Shown in pieces: positions 1 to 13,016 of a stretch of DNA of 64,000 nt. The stretch covers positions 297,539,756-297,603,755 of the forward strand of contig CM077115.1 of NCBI GenBank assembly GCA_039619475.1, given 5' to 3'. Under the pieces are notes generated by a model. That model ran no database searches, was not told the origin of the DNA, and was given only the letters and a program-made list of their open reading frames with translations. Numbering within the stretch: position 1 is the stretch's first letter; each line of letters starts with the position of its first letter. This stretch comes from Icerya purchasi (Eukaryota; Arthropoda; Insecta; Hemiptera; Monophlebidae). Position numbers and translations under genes: made by a program.

Positions 1-46
1 CGTATAGCTAAACTACAAAACGATAAATACCTTCTCCCGATGTTTT

Positions 47-49
<3 letters not shown>

Positions 50-78
<29 letters not shown>
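50..78. repeat. (AT)n microsatellite
   Basis: Uninterrupted alternating TA dinucleotides, about 14 units, in noncoding DNA. Confidence 0.95.
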
Positions 79-81
<3 letters not shown>

Positions 82-3000
82 ATATTTGCATGATGGTTGG
101 CAATTAATAGAAGCGCAGAGACGTAATTAAATCACCGGCTTAATTCTGCGTGATTAGGCGATTTTCCGGGCAGTCGATATGAAGCGATCTTGCGCCATTG
201 GTAAAAAAACTGCGCGCGCATCCTCAAACAATGTCCCCTTTAGTTTCACTTTGATCGTATACACAAGTCATGTGCTAAACTTCTGATCTAACTTTGGTCA
301 AAAATTTTGACCATAAAGCCAAAATGTTCGATGATACCACGCTTCACTTTTTTATACTTGCAAGGTGGTACACACGATTTTAATCTGTGTGTCGGCCTCT
401 GTTATAAATAGAATCTCGCTAAAAAAAAAAAAAAGCCTTTGTCCGCTAATATAAACTATACCATTTTCCAAAACACGATTGGCGTTCCGAAGATGTAATG
501 TCCGAAGAATCACACTATCACCTTGGTATGTCAAAATTTAGCATCTAGTGAGTGCGTAACATAAAAATAGTAATAACAAAGAAAATAAAACATACACACA
601 TATATATATATATATATACGAGATGATCTTGAGCGACAACTGAAATATTCAAACGAAATTCCTGGTTGGATGTGATTATAGAGGACGAAATCAAAAACAA
701 ACACGATGATCGAAGCGACACTACTGCGAACATCCGAATGTGTGGAGAAACATGGAAGAATTCGGTTTTAATTAATAAGCTAATATGTGTTTCATTTAAT
801 AACTAGGGACGAGCAATTTTTTTTTTTTTATATTAAAATAAATTTCCCTGACTTTTCTAGTTTTTCCATTCGGTTTTCTAATTACTAAAAAAAAAAAAAA
901 CTGTAATTTTGCAATTATTTTGTGATGTTTTTTTTTTTTTTTTTTTACGGTGTACACCGATCAAAGAATAACAAACATTACAATTCTCAAAAATCATGCG
1001 GTCTCAAAAACAAAATGTAATTTTTCCTGTTCATAATTATCTTAATCTCGTGTTTCATTACCAAAAAAAAAAAAAAAAAAAAAAATCTAAAGAGATTTAA
1101 AAAAAACTAAGGAAATTTTTTTGTTTATTTTAATGCAGAGTGAGTTTTGAAATCATTTTTCATACTTTCAAGCGTTGTTCCATACATTACACGCATTACC
1201 CACACTGTACCTTCTTTAAATTCCTGGACTTTCACCGAAATTTCCAAACAGTGCCCACACCACCATGTTGTTACAAGTTTAATTTTTTCTTAATTATTAT
1301 TTTATTTTATTTTTTTTAAAATTATTTAACGATCAATAGTTTTAAGAAGAACGTCGAATCAATTTCTTGAAAATTGCGTATTTTTTAATATCAACTTCAT
1401 TCTTTAGAAACAAAACTTGACTTTTAATTCGATTTTAATTCGATTTTTGAGCTTTTAAAGAATTTCTGAATATTCGGGAAAATATTTCAATACCGTTCAA
1501 ACTTGCCCGTGTGTATTACTAAAAAACAAAAAAATTCACTTTCACAATTATATTTTACGGAATAATAATTTCTTAGAAAATAAATTACGTTTTGATATGC
1601 CTCTCCGAGAAGAGTAATGCTATTTTTCCGAAAACCATTGCTGATCAATTCCTATTTATTTAAGTCCGTTCACTGTAGGGTTGGTCAATCTATTACACGA
1701 GATACAACATGGTTAATAAGTCTTATTCGATTTTTAATAGCCGTCGTTGTTCCCCGGATAAATACGTGATGTTGTAACTTTATCAGCATTGAATTTATTA
1801 TATTTCTTTTTGTTTCTTCTTTTACGCGCGTTTTTTTTTTTTTAGTTAATGTTTATTTCGGCTTTACTAAAACCGGCCTACACGATCTACTAGAGTATCC
1901 GGCTTGTAAACTACATCATTCAACAAATTTTCCGGGTAATAATAACTTGACCGAATTTATTTACATAAAATTTTCTACTTCGTGAGTTGTCCATCAATTA
2001 ATTAACGGAACACTAAAATGTATTCCACGTTAAAGAAGAAAAAAAAAAAAGTTACAAGAATAAAAAACAGGCAAGCATCCGCCCCCGAAAAAAAGAAAAT
2101 GACGTAATAAATCCAAAAGTCTGTTTTATCAGACAATCCAGCAGAGTTCCCTATTTCAAGAGATGGCGGTTAGGTTTTTCGGCCTTCACACTAATTACCG
2201 CCTATCGTCCTTGAAAGTTTAGAATCTATCTGTAATTAGACCCGCATCCTGCTGTGAACACTTTTTTATAAAAAAAACGAGATTTTTTTCCCTCCGCGAA
2301 TAGACGAATGATAAGTTGCACCAGCAAAAATGATATCTATACACATCTTCCAAAGTATACTTAAGTGTAATTTCATAATTCGGGCCATGTTTATACATTT
2401 CTTCTCGATTATCGCAGCGTATCTTAACGCTGTGGTGAATATAATTGACCTTTTTTGTTTGTTTTTTGCCCCCCATCCCACCCCACCCCTTAGCAAGAGA
2501 ACGTAGATGTTTGAGAAACGCGTGCTGGCCTACTAACTATTTTGGTGACGGTCGTTATAGATTTTCAAATTAAACTGCTGTTTACGAATATTGCACGACG
2601 ATTATTTTAAAAAACCCTAAATGTCTTTTAGGTACCCTTTCCGTCAACTTAAATGATGTTAGGACTGCCGGTGTTTCTTTTTGAGGCACATTTTCATTCC
2701 TAAAAACAAGCGAAATTACGGAGGGGGTGGGACGAAAAAAACTTGTTCCCGAGAAAACGTTTTTATCGAAAAAATATTGTACTCGATAAAACCGTCATCT
2801 GTGAGAACTTCGTGCGAGCGGACAACAACGGTAATGTATATATATATATACACACATTGAAAAGTCTCCATTCTCGGGAAAATCTGATAGAGAGGGGTTC
2901 TACCAGGATTGAAGGGAGGGTAAAGAAAGGATAAACAAAGAAAAAGAGATGGAAAAATAATTCCGAAGAGGCAACCGGATAGTAGAAAACCGACGTCCGC

Positions 3001-4228
3001 TAACAAACGAAGCGGAAAATTCTCCTCGGCGTAAATGAGCGGCCAGTATTTTCCTTTTTCATTCCTAGGCGCACACGCGCGCGCTGAAGCACATCAAACT
3101 TGAAATTTTCCGGGTTTTTTTTTTTTTTTATTTATTTTTTTTCGTGAAAAACTTAAAAACGCTTATAAATAATTTTCCGGTGTAATATAGAGAGTTACAT
3201 ATATGGGAAAAATAAATCAAAGCGATGCCGTGGCAGTATTTTCATCCATCACTCTGACCGGCGACCGATGAAGATCTGCGATGGCCTAGCTATTCGAAAG
3301 CTCTCCCCCCCCCCGCTATTAAATCGATAATTTATCCGCAAGCGGACAAACACAAAACGGTCACGAAAAAGTAAGGAGAGCTGTGGAAATTTCGGAGACT
3401 TCCCATTCGCTCGACGGTCACACACACTCGAACTGGATTGTCGCACTCTTACCCGAGTGAGTATTTTAATTGTTTACGTTGGTTTTCCTTTTTTCTTTTC
3501 TTCATTTTGAAATAATAAACATCGGTTTCAGTTTTTAGCCGACGTCACACACCGTTACGAATAATATTGTAAAAAAATTATTTATAAATTCATTAATTTC
3601 GGCTCGATTTGATACTGCAGAAGGTATTTAACATCGAAGTTTTCAACCCCCCGCCGTGAGAAACGAATTTTGGCAACACGGATATTATTAACAGCGGAGG
3701 AAAGGGAAAAAACGAGTACAGTAATCGCGAAGTTTAATTCGGCGTCTCAAGTTTGTATATTTATGATGGCCAAAAATTAGCCGACAAGAAAGTTTCGAAA
3801 TATTTCACGTTATTATCATAATAAATTACGCAAAACGTCAGCTGTACTTGACATGTTTACCCTTAGAACTTTCAACGAATGAGAAACCTGTTTTTAACAA
3901 TTACGAAAAACGTCTAATTAACTACGGGAAATTTTTTCCCTTAACATCGTTCGCGTATTTAAATCGGGGTTTTCTTTCTTTTTTTCTTTTTTCGTTAACT
4001 ATCTCTACGGAGTACACGTCAAAATGTATTCCTTTTTTTTTTCTCGTCAGATTACGGGGCTTGGTTACTCGAAAGAAACACGCGTGTATATTCATGAATT
4101 TAACAATGTTGTTATACGGTGTTGTTAATCCCTAATCGGAGAAATTTAATTGAAAGTAGAATAATACTGGAGTGATTTTTCAAAATTAAAACCGAATTAC
4201 GCTTTACTCTGCTAAATTTCATCGATTG

Positions 4229-4256
4229 CGTGTGTGTGTGTGTGTGTGCGTGTGTG
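4229..4256. repeat. (GT)n microsatellite
   Basis: TG/GT dinucleotide tract with one CG interruption near its 3' end. Confidence 0.9.
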
Positions 4257-4538
4257 ATGGAATTATTTAAACTAAAATGATTACTATAGATAAAAAAAAA
4301 AAAAAAAAAAAAAAGTTTACTTTATAATTAGCCGTTTAATTAATTAAATTATATAAACTAGTAAGTTACATTTAAGTTTAACGGTTATGCCTTACTGAAG
4401 TTTAGTCATATTTATTGTTTTTCTTAAAAGAAAAATATTATCACTTACTAACTACGCGTACGCACTTTGTACTGCAAATTATCAAAAAGAAGGGAAAAAA
4501 AATTACGTAGTAAACCACAATTTGCTTTATTTAATAAT

Positions 4539-4558
4539 CCCCCCCCCCCCGGGGGGGG
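4539..4558. repeat. C12-G8 self-complementary homopolymer junction
   Basis: A run of 12 C is followed directly by 8 G, giving a perfect C/G palindrome of at least 8 bp per arm in otherwise AT-rich DNA. The flanks (TTAATAAT on the left, CTATTAATA on the right) are also near-complementary. It can fold as an extremely stable GC hairpin with no loop. A second junction of the same kind occurs at 22311-22327. It could be partly an assembly or polymerase artefact. Confidence 0.85.
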
Positions 4559-4620
4559 CTATTAATACTCTCCTTTTCCGAGCACATTAAATCGAACAAG
4601 TAATAAAACCATTAAATAAA

Positions 4621-4650
4621 AATAAAAAATAAAAAATAAAAAATAAAAAA
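4621..4650. repeat. AATAAAA 7-bp tandem repeat
   Basis: Four perfect AATAAAA units in tandem, followed by a broader A/T-rich stretch. Low-complexity DNA with no sign of function. Confidence 0.85.
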
Positions 4651-4713
4651 CTACGAATATAAAATAAATAAATCCCCCCCTTCCCTTATTAACAAAAACA
4701 GAAATAGGTGCAA

Positions 4714-4783
4714 ATTTACTTTAATAAATTAAAATAATCGCTTTTTTTTTCGGACTTATTTATTTTAATTTATTAAAGTAAAT
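4714..4783. repeat. 24-bp inverted repeat with 22-nt loop
   Basis: Left arm 4714-4737 and right arm 4760-4783 are perfect reverse complements (core ACTTTAATAAATTAAAATAA). The outer GCAA/TTGC flanks extend the match across a 2-nt bulge. The loop is a T-run plus CGGAC. The AT-only stem could be a short MITE-like element or a chance hairpin. I see no target-site duplication. Confidence 0.75.
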
Positions 4784-4895
4784 GTTTGCTAATTTTTATT
4801 TTGTTAGGTAATTTATTTTGTATTTATGAATGTTAACAAAACGGGTTATTTATCTACAAATAATAAAATCTGTATACCATCGAACTTTTAAGGAA

Positions 4896-4915
4896 CTCTC
4901 TCTCTCTCTCTCTCT
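4896..4915. repeat. (CT)n microsatellite
   Basis: About ten CT units preceded by GGAA. Confidence 0.9.
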
Positions 4916-5375
4916 ATGTAGATCAAAAATTACCGAATGCGAATTATTTGCAGTTTAACCTAAAGTGATTTCAACTTATAAAAGCACGGTTGAGATTTAG
5001 TAAATAAGTGTCGTGTACTTCCGTAATTTTAATCCCATCATAGAAATCAATTACCGCGAGTAATCCAAAAAAAAAAAAAAAAAAAAAAAAAATTGCTGCA
5101 AGGTACGATTAAGTTAACAGCATAAAAAATTGACTGGATTTCAACCTTACTTTCTCAGCTTTCTTGGTCTTCCTACTCCATACAATGACTCTTACGTTCT
5201 CACATTTCCTTCCTTGTCAGTTGATCCTAGCTTCTTTCATTCAATCAATCTCGTACCAGATTAAAATCTAATATGTTATGCTCCTTTTGAGAGCTATTAT
5301 TTAGATTCCTTGGTTGATTGGGCTGTTCCTCTTTGTTAGCGTACCCGTAAAAAAAAAAAAAAAACCTCACTGCAG

Positions 5376-5394
5376 TACACACACACACACACAC
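5376..5394. repeat. (AC)n microsatellite
   Basis: About nine AC units, close to an A15 run at 5349-5364. Confidence 0.9.
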
Positions 5395-8300
5395 ATATTG
5401 TAAATTACCTAATATAAACTCTTTTTTCATCAGTTGAAATATATTCCTATTGAAACTAACAAAAATATAGACAATTATTAACTGTGAGGAGAAATTGCCG
5501 TTTTAGTCTTATTGTACATTAAGACAAAAAAATTACCATGTTTATTTCAGTTTTTTTGCTTTTTTTTTTCACATTCAACATTTTGTTTGGAAATGAAAGT
5601 TACGAAATGAAAAATATTTGCAACATTTTCGAAACAGGATCTTTATAATCAGTATCGCGTGCGCGAGCATGACTGAATAAAAATTATTATGCCACTTTGG
5701 TTTAAAGATATAATGCCGCACGCGGTCGATGAACACAAAGCGGAATTAGGTTCTGTTTTGTGGCTGCGATCCCCGTTTGTCGCGAGTAGAACATTATGCG
5801 ACACGCATTAAACTAAAGTCCAGAAATACGAAAATAAAATAATTTTTCAGTTAACATTAATATTAAATTAGCCTATTTTCTGTATATAATTAAGTACGAA
5901 TAAATAAACGCAAAGGGCAGAAATCAAATAAATGTAGCAAAATTAAAATTTACAAAAAAAATAAATTAAATAGTCGTTTATACTCGATGACTTTCTGTGT
6001 TCACCGAATTTATTATTATACTTTTATTCTCTGTATGTTTATTCATTCATGCTTAAGAACAATTTTTCAAAATATAATTAGGGGTATACTTAGAGAATTA
6101 AAAAATATTCAAAATTGATCTATTTCACTTACAATGTATATCATACGTATTAAAATATGTTTTCTCACGAAGTTTTTATATTTTTTTTTGTCAAAAATAC
6201 TTACGCAAGACAAATAAAATTTTCGAAACTCTATTCTGGTCTATACTTTTTTCCTCTTTTCTAGTAAGACCTAAAATCCCCATCAAATGAAATTCCTACA
6301 ATATTTAATAATTTGTCACAATTATTTGCAGATTGCATACGGTTTCTAGGCCTCCTTAAATCTGGCTCTATACTACTGTGCATTACTGTAACACTCGTAT
6401 CAGCAATAGTTTTTTGGATGGCATTACTCACCTTTTTGTTCAACTTTAAACTCCTTAAACATGACAGAAATATGGTTGTTCTCTTTATATAGAAGAAATG
6501 AGGTTTCTGAGACGGTTCACACTACGTCTTGTTCGTATCAGCTCCTTTGTTCCAAGTCTAAAGTGTGAATTACGCTTTTTTTTGATTTTAATATTAAAAG
6601 CGACATGTAATTCCTATTACAATTTTAAACTGATATTAAAAACAGCTCTTATCTTTTATTTTTCAATTATTGTCCTTAGGATATGCTTTTTGGTTTATAT
6701 TGTGACGAGCTTCAGTTATTTAAAATGGCCAAGTGGTTTGTTTTTAAGTAAAAGAAAAAAAACCCACACAAAACAAAAGCTTAAAAGCTAATTTAAAATA
6801 TACTACAAAGACGCTGTTATCAGGATTAAAAAAACATACATATATATATATATATGCTGTAAAAATAGAAGCAGTACACTGAGGCTGTGCCGTATAATAG
6901 TAGTCCCCCGGATGAAGGAATGAAGAACGATTTTATAAAAATCGGCCACGTGCACGACAAATTATATGATAAATAAGAACACTAATAATTAAGATACAAG
7001 CTTGTTATCAGATGCCAAAATATTATATGAAAATGAGTTTACCTTAAAGGTGAATAAAATCAATCCTATTTGATTCGTAACGCAACGTTTAGTATTTTAC
7101 GTTTTCCAAGGATAACACCACGGTCTCGAATACAGCTGACGTATAAAATAATTCCTCTTACTTATAGAATTATTATTATTACCGTTATTCTGTTATACTT
7201 AAATGGAAGGTTAAACATTTTATAATTTGTACTAGCTGAAACTGATACAGAAATATTTCAATTGACAGGTTGACCTCAAAAAAACAATTATACAATGTAC
7301 ATCTCCTCCGTCTTTCCGGGTATGAATGCTATTCTACCTCATTTTTTTTTGATACGAAGATGAAATATCAAAATACGACGGCTACATAGATCACAAACAA
7401 ATCGCTGTTGTTGGTTAACCACGGCGGTAGTGTTCCAATTTGATAGAGGTTTTTTTTTTTTACCTTTTATTCCGAGTTGTAAAGAGAGACCAGAGCTTAT
7501 TTATACTACGCTTTCTACATTTAAGCTACCTTATATTCTTTCGGGAGCTGTATTTTTTAGATTTATTTCCGCAGTTTTGAGATCGCTTGCTACAGGGCAT
7601 CTTTGAATCGCAGCCAGCGCATCTTTCAGCATGTCGGTTTCTCGCTCACAGTATACCGATCAGCATTCTTTTTAGTATAACGAGTATCGTATGACGCGTG
7701 CCCCTACTACCGAAGTCATGCGTTTAGCAGTTACTACAGATTGATCTCCTAGTGTTTTTTTGATCATTTTCCGATGGCAGTCAAGCCTTTTCAGATGATT
7801 CCTCATGATCGGTTATTCGTTGTCGCGTCTATTAAGTACACGATATGCGATAACTTGTAAAAGGAGGCGCATGTGCATCTTTATTGGTGTAACCATCTAG
7901 GCATTTAGAAATGTACCCTTTTAACAGCTTTTTCCCAGCTAGATGGAAGTTTATGCATAATATGAGACACGAAAGAATTTTTAACATTTATATAAATATA
8001 ATAGTGTGTTTACACCTCTATATTCACTCTGCTGCGACTCGGAGGAATTCCTCGCAGGCAGATGACTGTATATTCCAGACTTTGACGATCTGGGCGATCC
8101 GGTAATTGCGGGCTATTGGATAGTGAATTATTTCGGACATCCTGACATCTCTTATTATTATTACCGAAATTGGGCGAATATTCCTCGACCTACTCGAACA
8201 CTACCTACTCCTGGTTTCCTCATCCTGTGTCTCCTCCTTCCCTACTTTTCATGCGGTACATTCGCTGACCAATCCTGAAAACGGTGATAGATCTCGCTAC

Positions 8301-8801
8301 GTCAAACCTCTCGCTGACAACTGGTTCTCATATATTCACAACTCGCTCTCTCAACACGCTCTAATTATTATTTAGCATTTTAATTTTCTGTATTCCGTGT
8401 ATATACACATATTATCGCGAATACCAATGTTACACAGTACAGTGTATTTCATTTATGTGAACATCATTAGCAGTTTGTTAATCCGTTTGTCGGTATATAT
8501 GTCAGTGTTGGTCTATCTGTACGTACACATAAGGCAAATGTAGACAAGCGGGTTTGGATGAGCATGTTTATTTGAGTAAAACGCGCCCTAAATATCTCGC
8601 GTATATGTATACGTAATCTAAGAACTAATTAAAAACTTTAAGAGAAGATTAAACGTCATAATTGCGCTTTTGAAATTCTCCCTTTTATTGTTATTAACTG
8701 TTCAACGCGACTACCTATTTCCTGCATATTTTATTGTTTTGCTCTCCTTGCAATTATGTACACTGGTAGAGCGATTTTCATTTACACAAGCACATACACA
8801 C

Positions 8802-8844
8802 GAAATAAATATTAAATAAATATTAAATAAATATTAAATAAATA
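8802..8844. repeat. 12-bp tandem repeat (AAATAAATATTA)
   Basis: Three and a half nearly perfect copies of a 12-bp AT-only unit in noncoding DNA. Confidence 0.9.
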
Positions 8845-9023
8845 CCGGAAATATCTAAATTGTTTTCTATCATCGTAGTTCGAAAGATTGATGATTAAAT
8901 TCTGCAATGATCAATCAGTTTACATGTAACTTTAAGCAGTACCCCTGTCGATGGTAATTCTTCCGACAACTTTAAGTTTTTCGAAGAAACGGTGCCTTGT
9001 TTTACCTTCACGTCTCGGCGCCC

Positions 9024-9058
9024 ATATTGCCAGTATTGCTAGTATTGCCGGTATTGTC
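9024..9058. repeat. 9-bp tandem repeat (TATTGCCAG-like)
   Basis: Four imperfect copies of a 9-bp unit: TATTGCCAG, TATTGCTAG, TATTGCCGG, TATTGTCGG. Each copy differs by one or two bases, which suggests an older duplication. Confidence 0.85.
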
Positions 9059-10416
9059 GGGTTGGAAATTATCGTGCAGACAATTTAATAGTCAACAATG
9101 CGAACTTAAATCGCGTTATTCTGCTTCAATTAGCGAGAACTTGTAAGATTTGACGAAAATGGTCGAATATGATTTCGGCAAACCGCAGATAACGCAGTTG
9201 GCGTAAATTTACTTTGCAGTTCGACGTAATTCTTTATTCAAATGTAAATGTTGTCTAAACATCAGAATACAAAAGAGTCTATCGAGCGCTTTTCCGAAAA
9301 CATCGCAACTATTTTCCGGAACGGGTTCTTCTTTTTGGCGTTAGCGACTTGACCGTAGTATCGCGGTAAACGCTTGCAAACTCTAGTTTAGACAATTTGA
9401 AGAAGCTGTTCATTTTTTCTCTTTCAAGTAGCTCTTACATTTGTGCTTCACATTTATTAATACTATTACTTAATGAAAACGAAATTTCGCTCGGTTTAAC
9501 TGATCACGGCCGATCATTCACGAACTCCACATTTGCTGGATCTGTGCTTCGGGGCACATGCGCACTTGAGACAAAGCTGTACGATTTAAATTTAGACTTG
9601 ATATCAAAAAGACGACGAGCGCAGATTTGATTCTTTGTGCATTGCCGGATAGGATTTGAAAAAAAGAGAGTGAACTAAAAGAAAATGCAACAATAATAAA
9701 AGTATCTTGTAAATGTAGCGAAAGGGATTTTTTCGGTTTCATCCGTTTTTTGTTTCTTCGCTTAACGCGGTCTGCGGTAGGAGTTAACTAGCAGAAATCG
9801 TCACGTAAGGAAAAAGCGTTATGCGTCCTCCGGGCGACCATCGTTCTCTTTCACCCTGTCTCTTTTTTTTTTTTAAATATGCTTTGACCTACGTAATCTT
9901 GTGACGATAGTTTTTTCCGTTCTTCTAAATTAGAAGAACTCCGAATCGGGTAGAGTTTATTACCTGTTTCGGAAGCTCATCATCACATGTCAAGGATTCT
10001 ACGGTTCACGTATTTTTCGAAATCCGCAGTTGGTGCCGTAATATTAGCACCGCGAATTTGACGATTCTGCTGCGGTTGCGATATCTGTTTCCTTAATTGC
10101 CGATAAGATGAAATAGCTACACGAAAATGGTAGTACACAACAATTATTTGTATCATTTTCCTCCTTCGTAGGCTGTTAATTTGACGAGATTAAGCGAGGA
10201 GGAAGCACTATTATCTGTATAGCGAGTTTTATTGCATAAAAAATCGGCGGGCGTGTGATGTAAGGGAGAAATTTGCCGCGATGGTGATCCTAATTATGAA
10301 GAGGACATTTTTTTTTTTTTTTCATTATTATTATTTTTAGATGGAAGAATGGCGCGTCACTCTGAGAGAGAACCGTTTCTTTTCTTTCTATTTTTGTAAT
10401 GTTTTACGAGCTGATG

Positions 10417-10720
10417 AAAATGTCTGTATTAATTTTCAGATTCGACCGTCATAACAGAGTTTCACTATCTTTAATTACGAAGAACTGAAATTCATTTTAT
10501 ATTTCGCATTTCTTCACAACTAGAACTCGTGAGTAGCAGATAAAAATCGTGAAATGAACCGGAAACGAATCTAAAAATGTCTGTATTAATTTTCAGATTC
10601 GACGGCCATAATAGAATCTCACTCTACCTTAATTGCAGAGAACTGAAATTCATTTTATATTTCGCATTTCTTCACAACTAGGACTCGTGAATAGCAGATA
10701 AAAATAGTGAAATGAACCGA
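10417..10720. repeat. Tandem direct duplication, two copies of about 146 bp
   Basis: Copy 1 (10417-10562) and copy 2 (10574-10720) are offset by 157-158 bp and share almost all their sequence. Shared blocks include TGTCTGTATTAATTTTCAGA, TTCATTTTATATTTCGCATT and TCTTCACAACTAG, and both end in GTGAAATGAACCG. They differ by scattered substitutions and a 1-bp indel. This looks like a local segmental duplication, or a dimer of a small repeat. Neither copy has an open frame. It lies about 400 bp downstream of the lilli-like exon in minus-strand terms. Confidence 0.9.
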
Positions 10721-11127
10721 AAGACCGTTTTTAAACGAATGGCGATGATGTTTAAAAAGGTGGCAGCACTCAAAACTGAGCTATACGAGAATTGCCATTA
10801 TTTTCTAGTCATCACGTAGACCTGATGCCTCTTCAGTCGGATGAAAAATTTTCCAAAAAAAATAAAAATAAATAAATAAATAAATAAATAAAAAATACAG
10901 AACGGGGAGTGAGTCGCGCATAGTGTCGAGAATTCCATTGGTAAAAGATAGCCCCATACATCGAGATATTAAATCGAAAGAGCCACTGATAAATCAGAAA
11001 AAATAGCTGCACGTCGGCGTTATCGAGCTTCAGCACATCTGGATGCTATTGAACCGCGAGCACAGAGAACGTTTTTGAGTCGAAAAATAATAATAAATAA
11101 TAAGAAAGGACATATTTCGGAAATTAC

Positions 11128-11251
11128 CTTAACCAGTTCACCGAAAAGCGGTTCGGTTGGTGCTAGTTCGTGCGAGTTTCGCTGTTCCGAGCTATAAGTC
11201 ATCTGAGCCCTTTCCTCCCTCTGTCGTTCCCGCAATCGTTCCCGTTCCACG
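11128..11251 (-). CDS. lilli: Internal coding exon, AF4/FMR2 (lilliputian-like) N-terminal homology region
   Basis: On the minus strand a pyrimidine-rich tract ending TTTGCTTACAG precedes the exon, and AAG|GTAATT follows it, so both splice sites are canonical. The 124-nt exon brings 1 nt that completes a codon, then 41 codons with no stop, and ends in phase 0. The peptide starts VERERLRERQREERAQM, continues TYSSEQRNSHE and ends LAPTEPLFGELVK. A charged, Arg/Glu-rich helix followed by a PLFGE(P/L)xK motif is the arrangement at the N-terminus of AF4/FMR2 family proteins. These are nuclear scaffold subunits of the super elongation complex that bind P-TEFb; the single insect member is lilliputian. 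The family call rests on recalled motif similarity, not on a search. Codon composition is clearly more GC-rich than the flanks. The rest of this very large protein is not seen in the window, so long introns are implied. An alternative is another Arg/Glu-rich nuclear protein. Confidence 0.65.
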
Positions 11252-12464
11252 CTGTAAGCAAACAACAATAAAAATTCATTATTAAAAGACCAACAACATG
11301 CCAGTTACGCTAATGACAAATTGTACGCAACCGACAATTTTTTTAATAATTACGTTATTACTACTCGCTAGCACATTTCGAGTTTTTCACTCGCGTACAG
11401 AGAAACACTCTGTCTAGAAATTGATTATATTATTCGCGATTATACCGCGCGATAAATTTCACTCGCAGGACAGTTCTCGTATTTCTTGACCGAGATTCAA
11501 ATTAACCCGCCCGCGCCTGCTGCAGATTAATTTATCCGCTTTTTGCCGCGTTATCTACAACGAACGACTGTCTTCCGCAAAGGGCTAAACGGTCTCAACA
11601 GTCCCGAGTGAGCCGTAAAATAGCAGGAGAAGCAAGTCAAAATTATTAAAGCGTTACCTGGCTACAAATTAAGCGGAAAAAGTTTGTAATATTTTAAACA
11701 TACGCGCTTAGAAAGAGTTCACTCTATTCGTGGATAATATTCTCCGAAGACACTGGTTCCGGTAAATATTTTAATTGTACAAGGGGAATTACTCGCTTTT
11801 GAAAACAATGAAAAACCACTTCGCTAAAAAGCGGCGAAGAAATAACCTAGCAATTTTTCAAGAGAATTATTTGAAAAAACAAAAAAATATTCCAACAGAA
11901 ATATTATGGTACTTTTGTATATTTCGAAAAAATTAAAATTTTAAACGTTATTTAAATTATTAAAAGTGTTCACAATCATCTGGCATGTTCAAACACGTTT
12001 TCAAAAGCGTTCCGATATATGTTTTTACACACTGCTATTCAAAACCGAGGAGATAAGCAATATTTGAAGCTGCCCCCACTGAATACACACAAGTACAGTT
12101 TATTTCAAAGAAATTCGTTTTCTTCAATTTATTTATTTATTTAGTATCGGTTCGTTAAATAACGAAATTAGCCCGAGAAATCAGAGGAAGGAATAAAGTT
12201 ATATTCTTAAAAGGACAGAGGATAGAAATAATTTAAGGGCAGGTATAACAGAGGATAAAAATAATCATCTAAAGACCCACACACGCTATTAGATTTGTAA
12301 GACCACGGACAAACAAGAAATTATAGCGTAGGAAATATCTCGTGACAACTAAACATACGTTTCTTCATCGAGTTATTTACATAGTAATATTTTACCGTTT
12401 TCTGCATACTGAATAATTCGAAATGACAAGCGTAGGCCAATTTTGTCTAAACTTTTCAGAGTAC

Positions 12465-12495
<31 letters not shown>
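12465..12495. repeat. (ATT)n microsatellite
   Basis: About ten uninterrupted ATT units. Confidence 0.95.
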
Positions 12496-12496
<1 letters not shown>

Positions 12497-13016
12497 GGTA
12501 AAAATGGCTAATATATATTATGTATCTTTCAAATCTTGCATTGGATATTAATCGCGTGTAACCAGCGTTTTTCCACTACATTAATTCAAATTTTTGTATT
12601 TAAATGAATGCAGATAATGCGGTGTTTTATAGCAAAGCCATTATAATTATATCTATACAATTAGTTAATTCATTTAACTTAATTCGCTGCGATTGTATAC
12701 TTGTTACCTTTTTAATACACGTAATAATAATAAGGATGTTAATTTCGAAGTTTCTTTATTTTATTTTTTATTTTATGTTTAGCTTATTTATATTTATTAT
12801 TTTCCTCAATTGAACAGTTAAATTTTTGTTATTTCTAATCTTCATTTCCTAAAGTTTAACATTTATCTTACTCTACTTATTTTACGATTTAACCTTAATG
12901 TTATCATTTTATTTTAGTTTCATTAGTTTTAACTCTGACTATTGTAATTGAAGTTCCCATGGTGAGTATAGTAAGTGCAAGGGTTTGGGGTATAGATAAG
13001 GTAGCTGTTAAACTTA

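Larger units (their letters stand above)
1..11127. other. AT-rich noncoding DNA, putative intron 3' of the lilli-like exon
   Basis: No convincing coding sequence is visible on either strand. The open frames are short (under 100 codons), AT-driven and rich in Phe, Ile, Lys and Asn runs. The stretch lies immediately downstream, on the minus strand, of the exon at 11128-11251, so it is inferred to be an intron of that gene. I looked for a following AFF-family exon (RIQxxLGxY-like) and did not see one, so the next exon probably lies outside the window. The stretch contains many A/T homopolymers and the simple repeats listed separately. Confidence 0.55.

Noticed and set aside
4540..4600. Next lilli exon on the minus strand (a short NVLGKGEY-like peptide near 4570-4590)
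   Set aside because: Lacks the RIQ-type residues and splice sites expected for the second AFF exon, and is stopped immediately.
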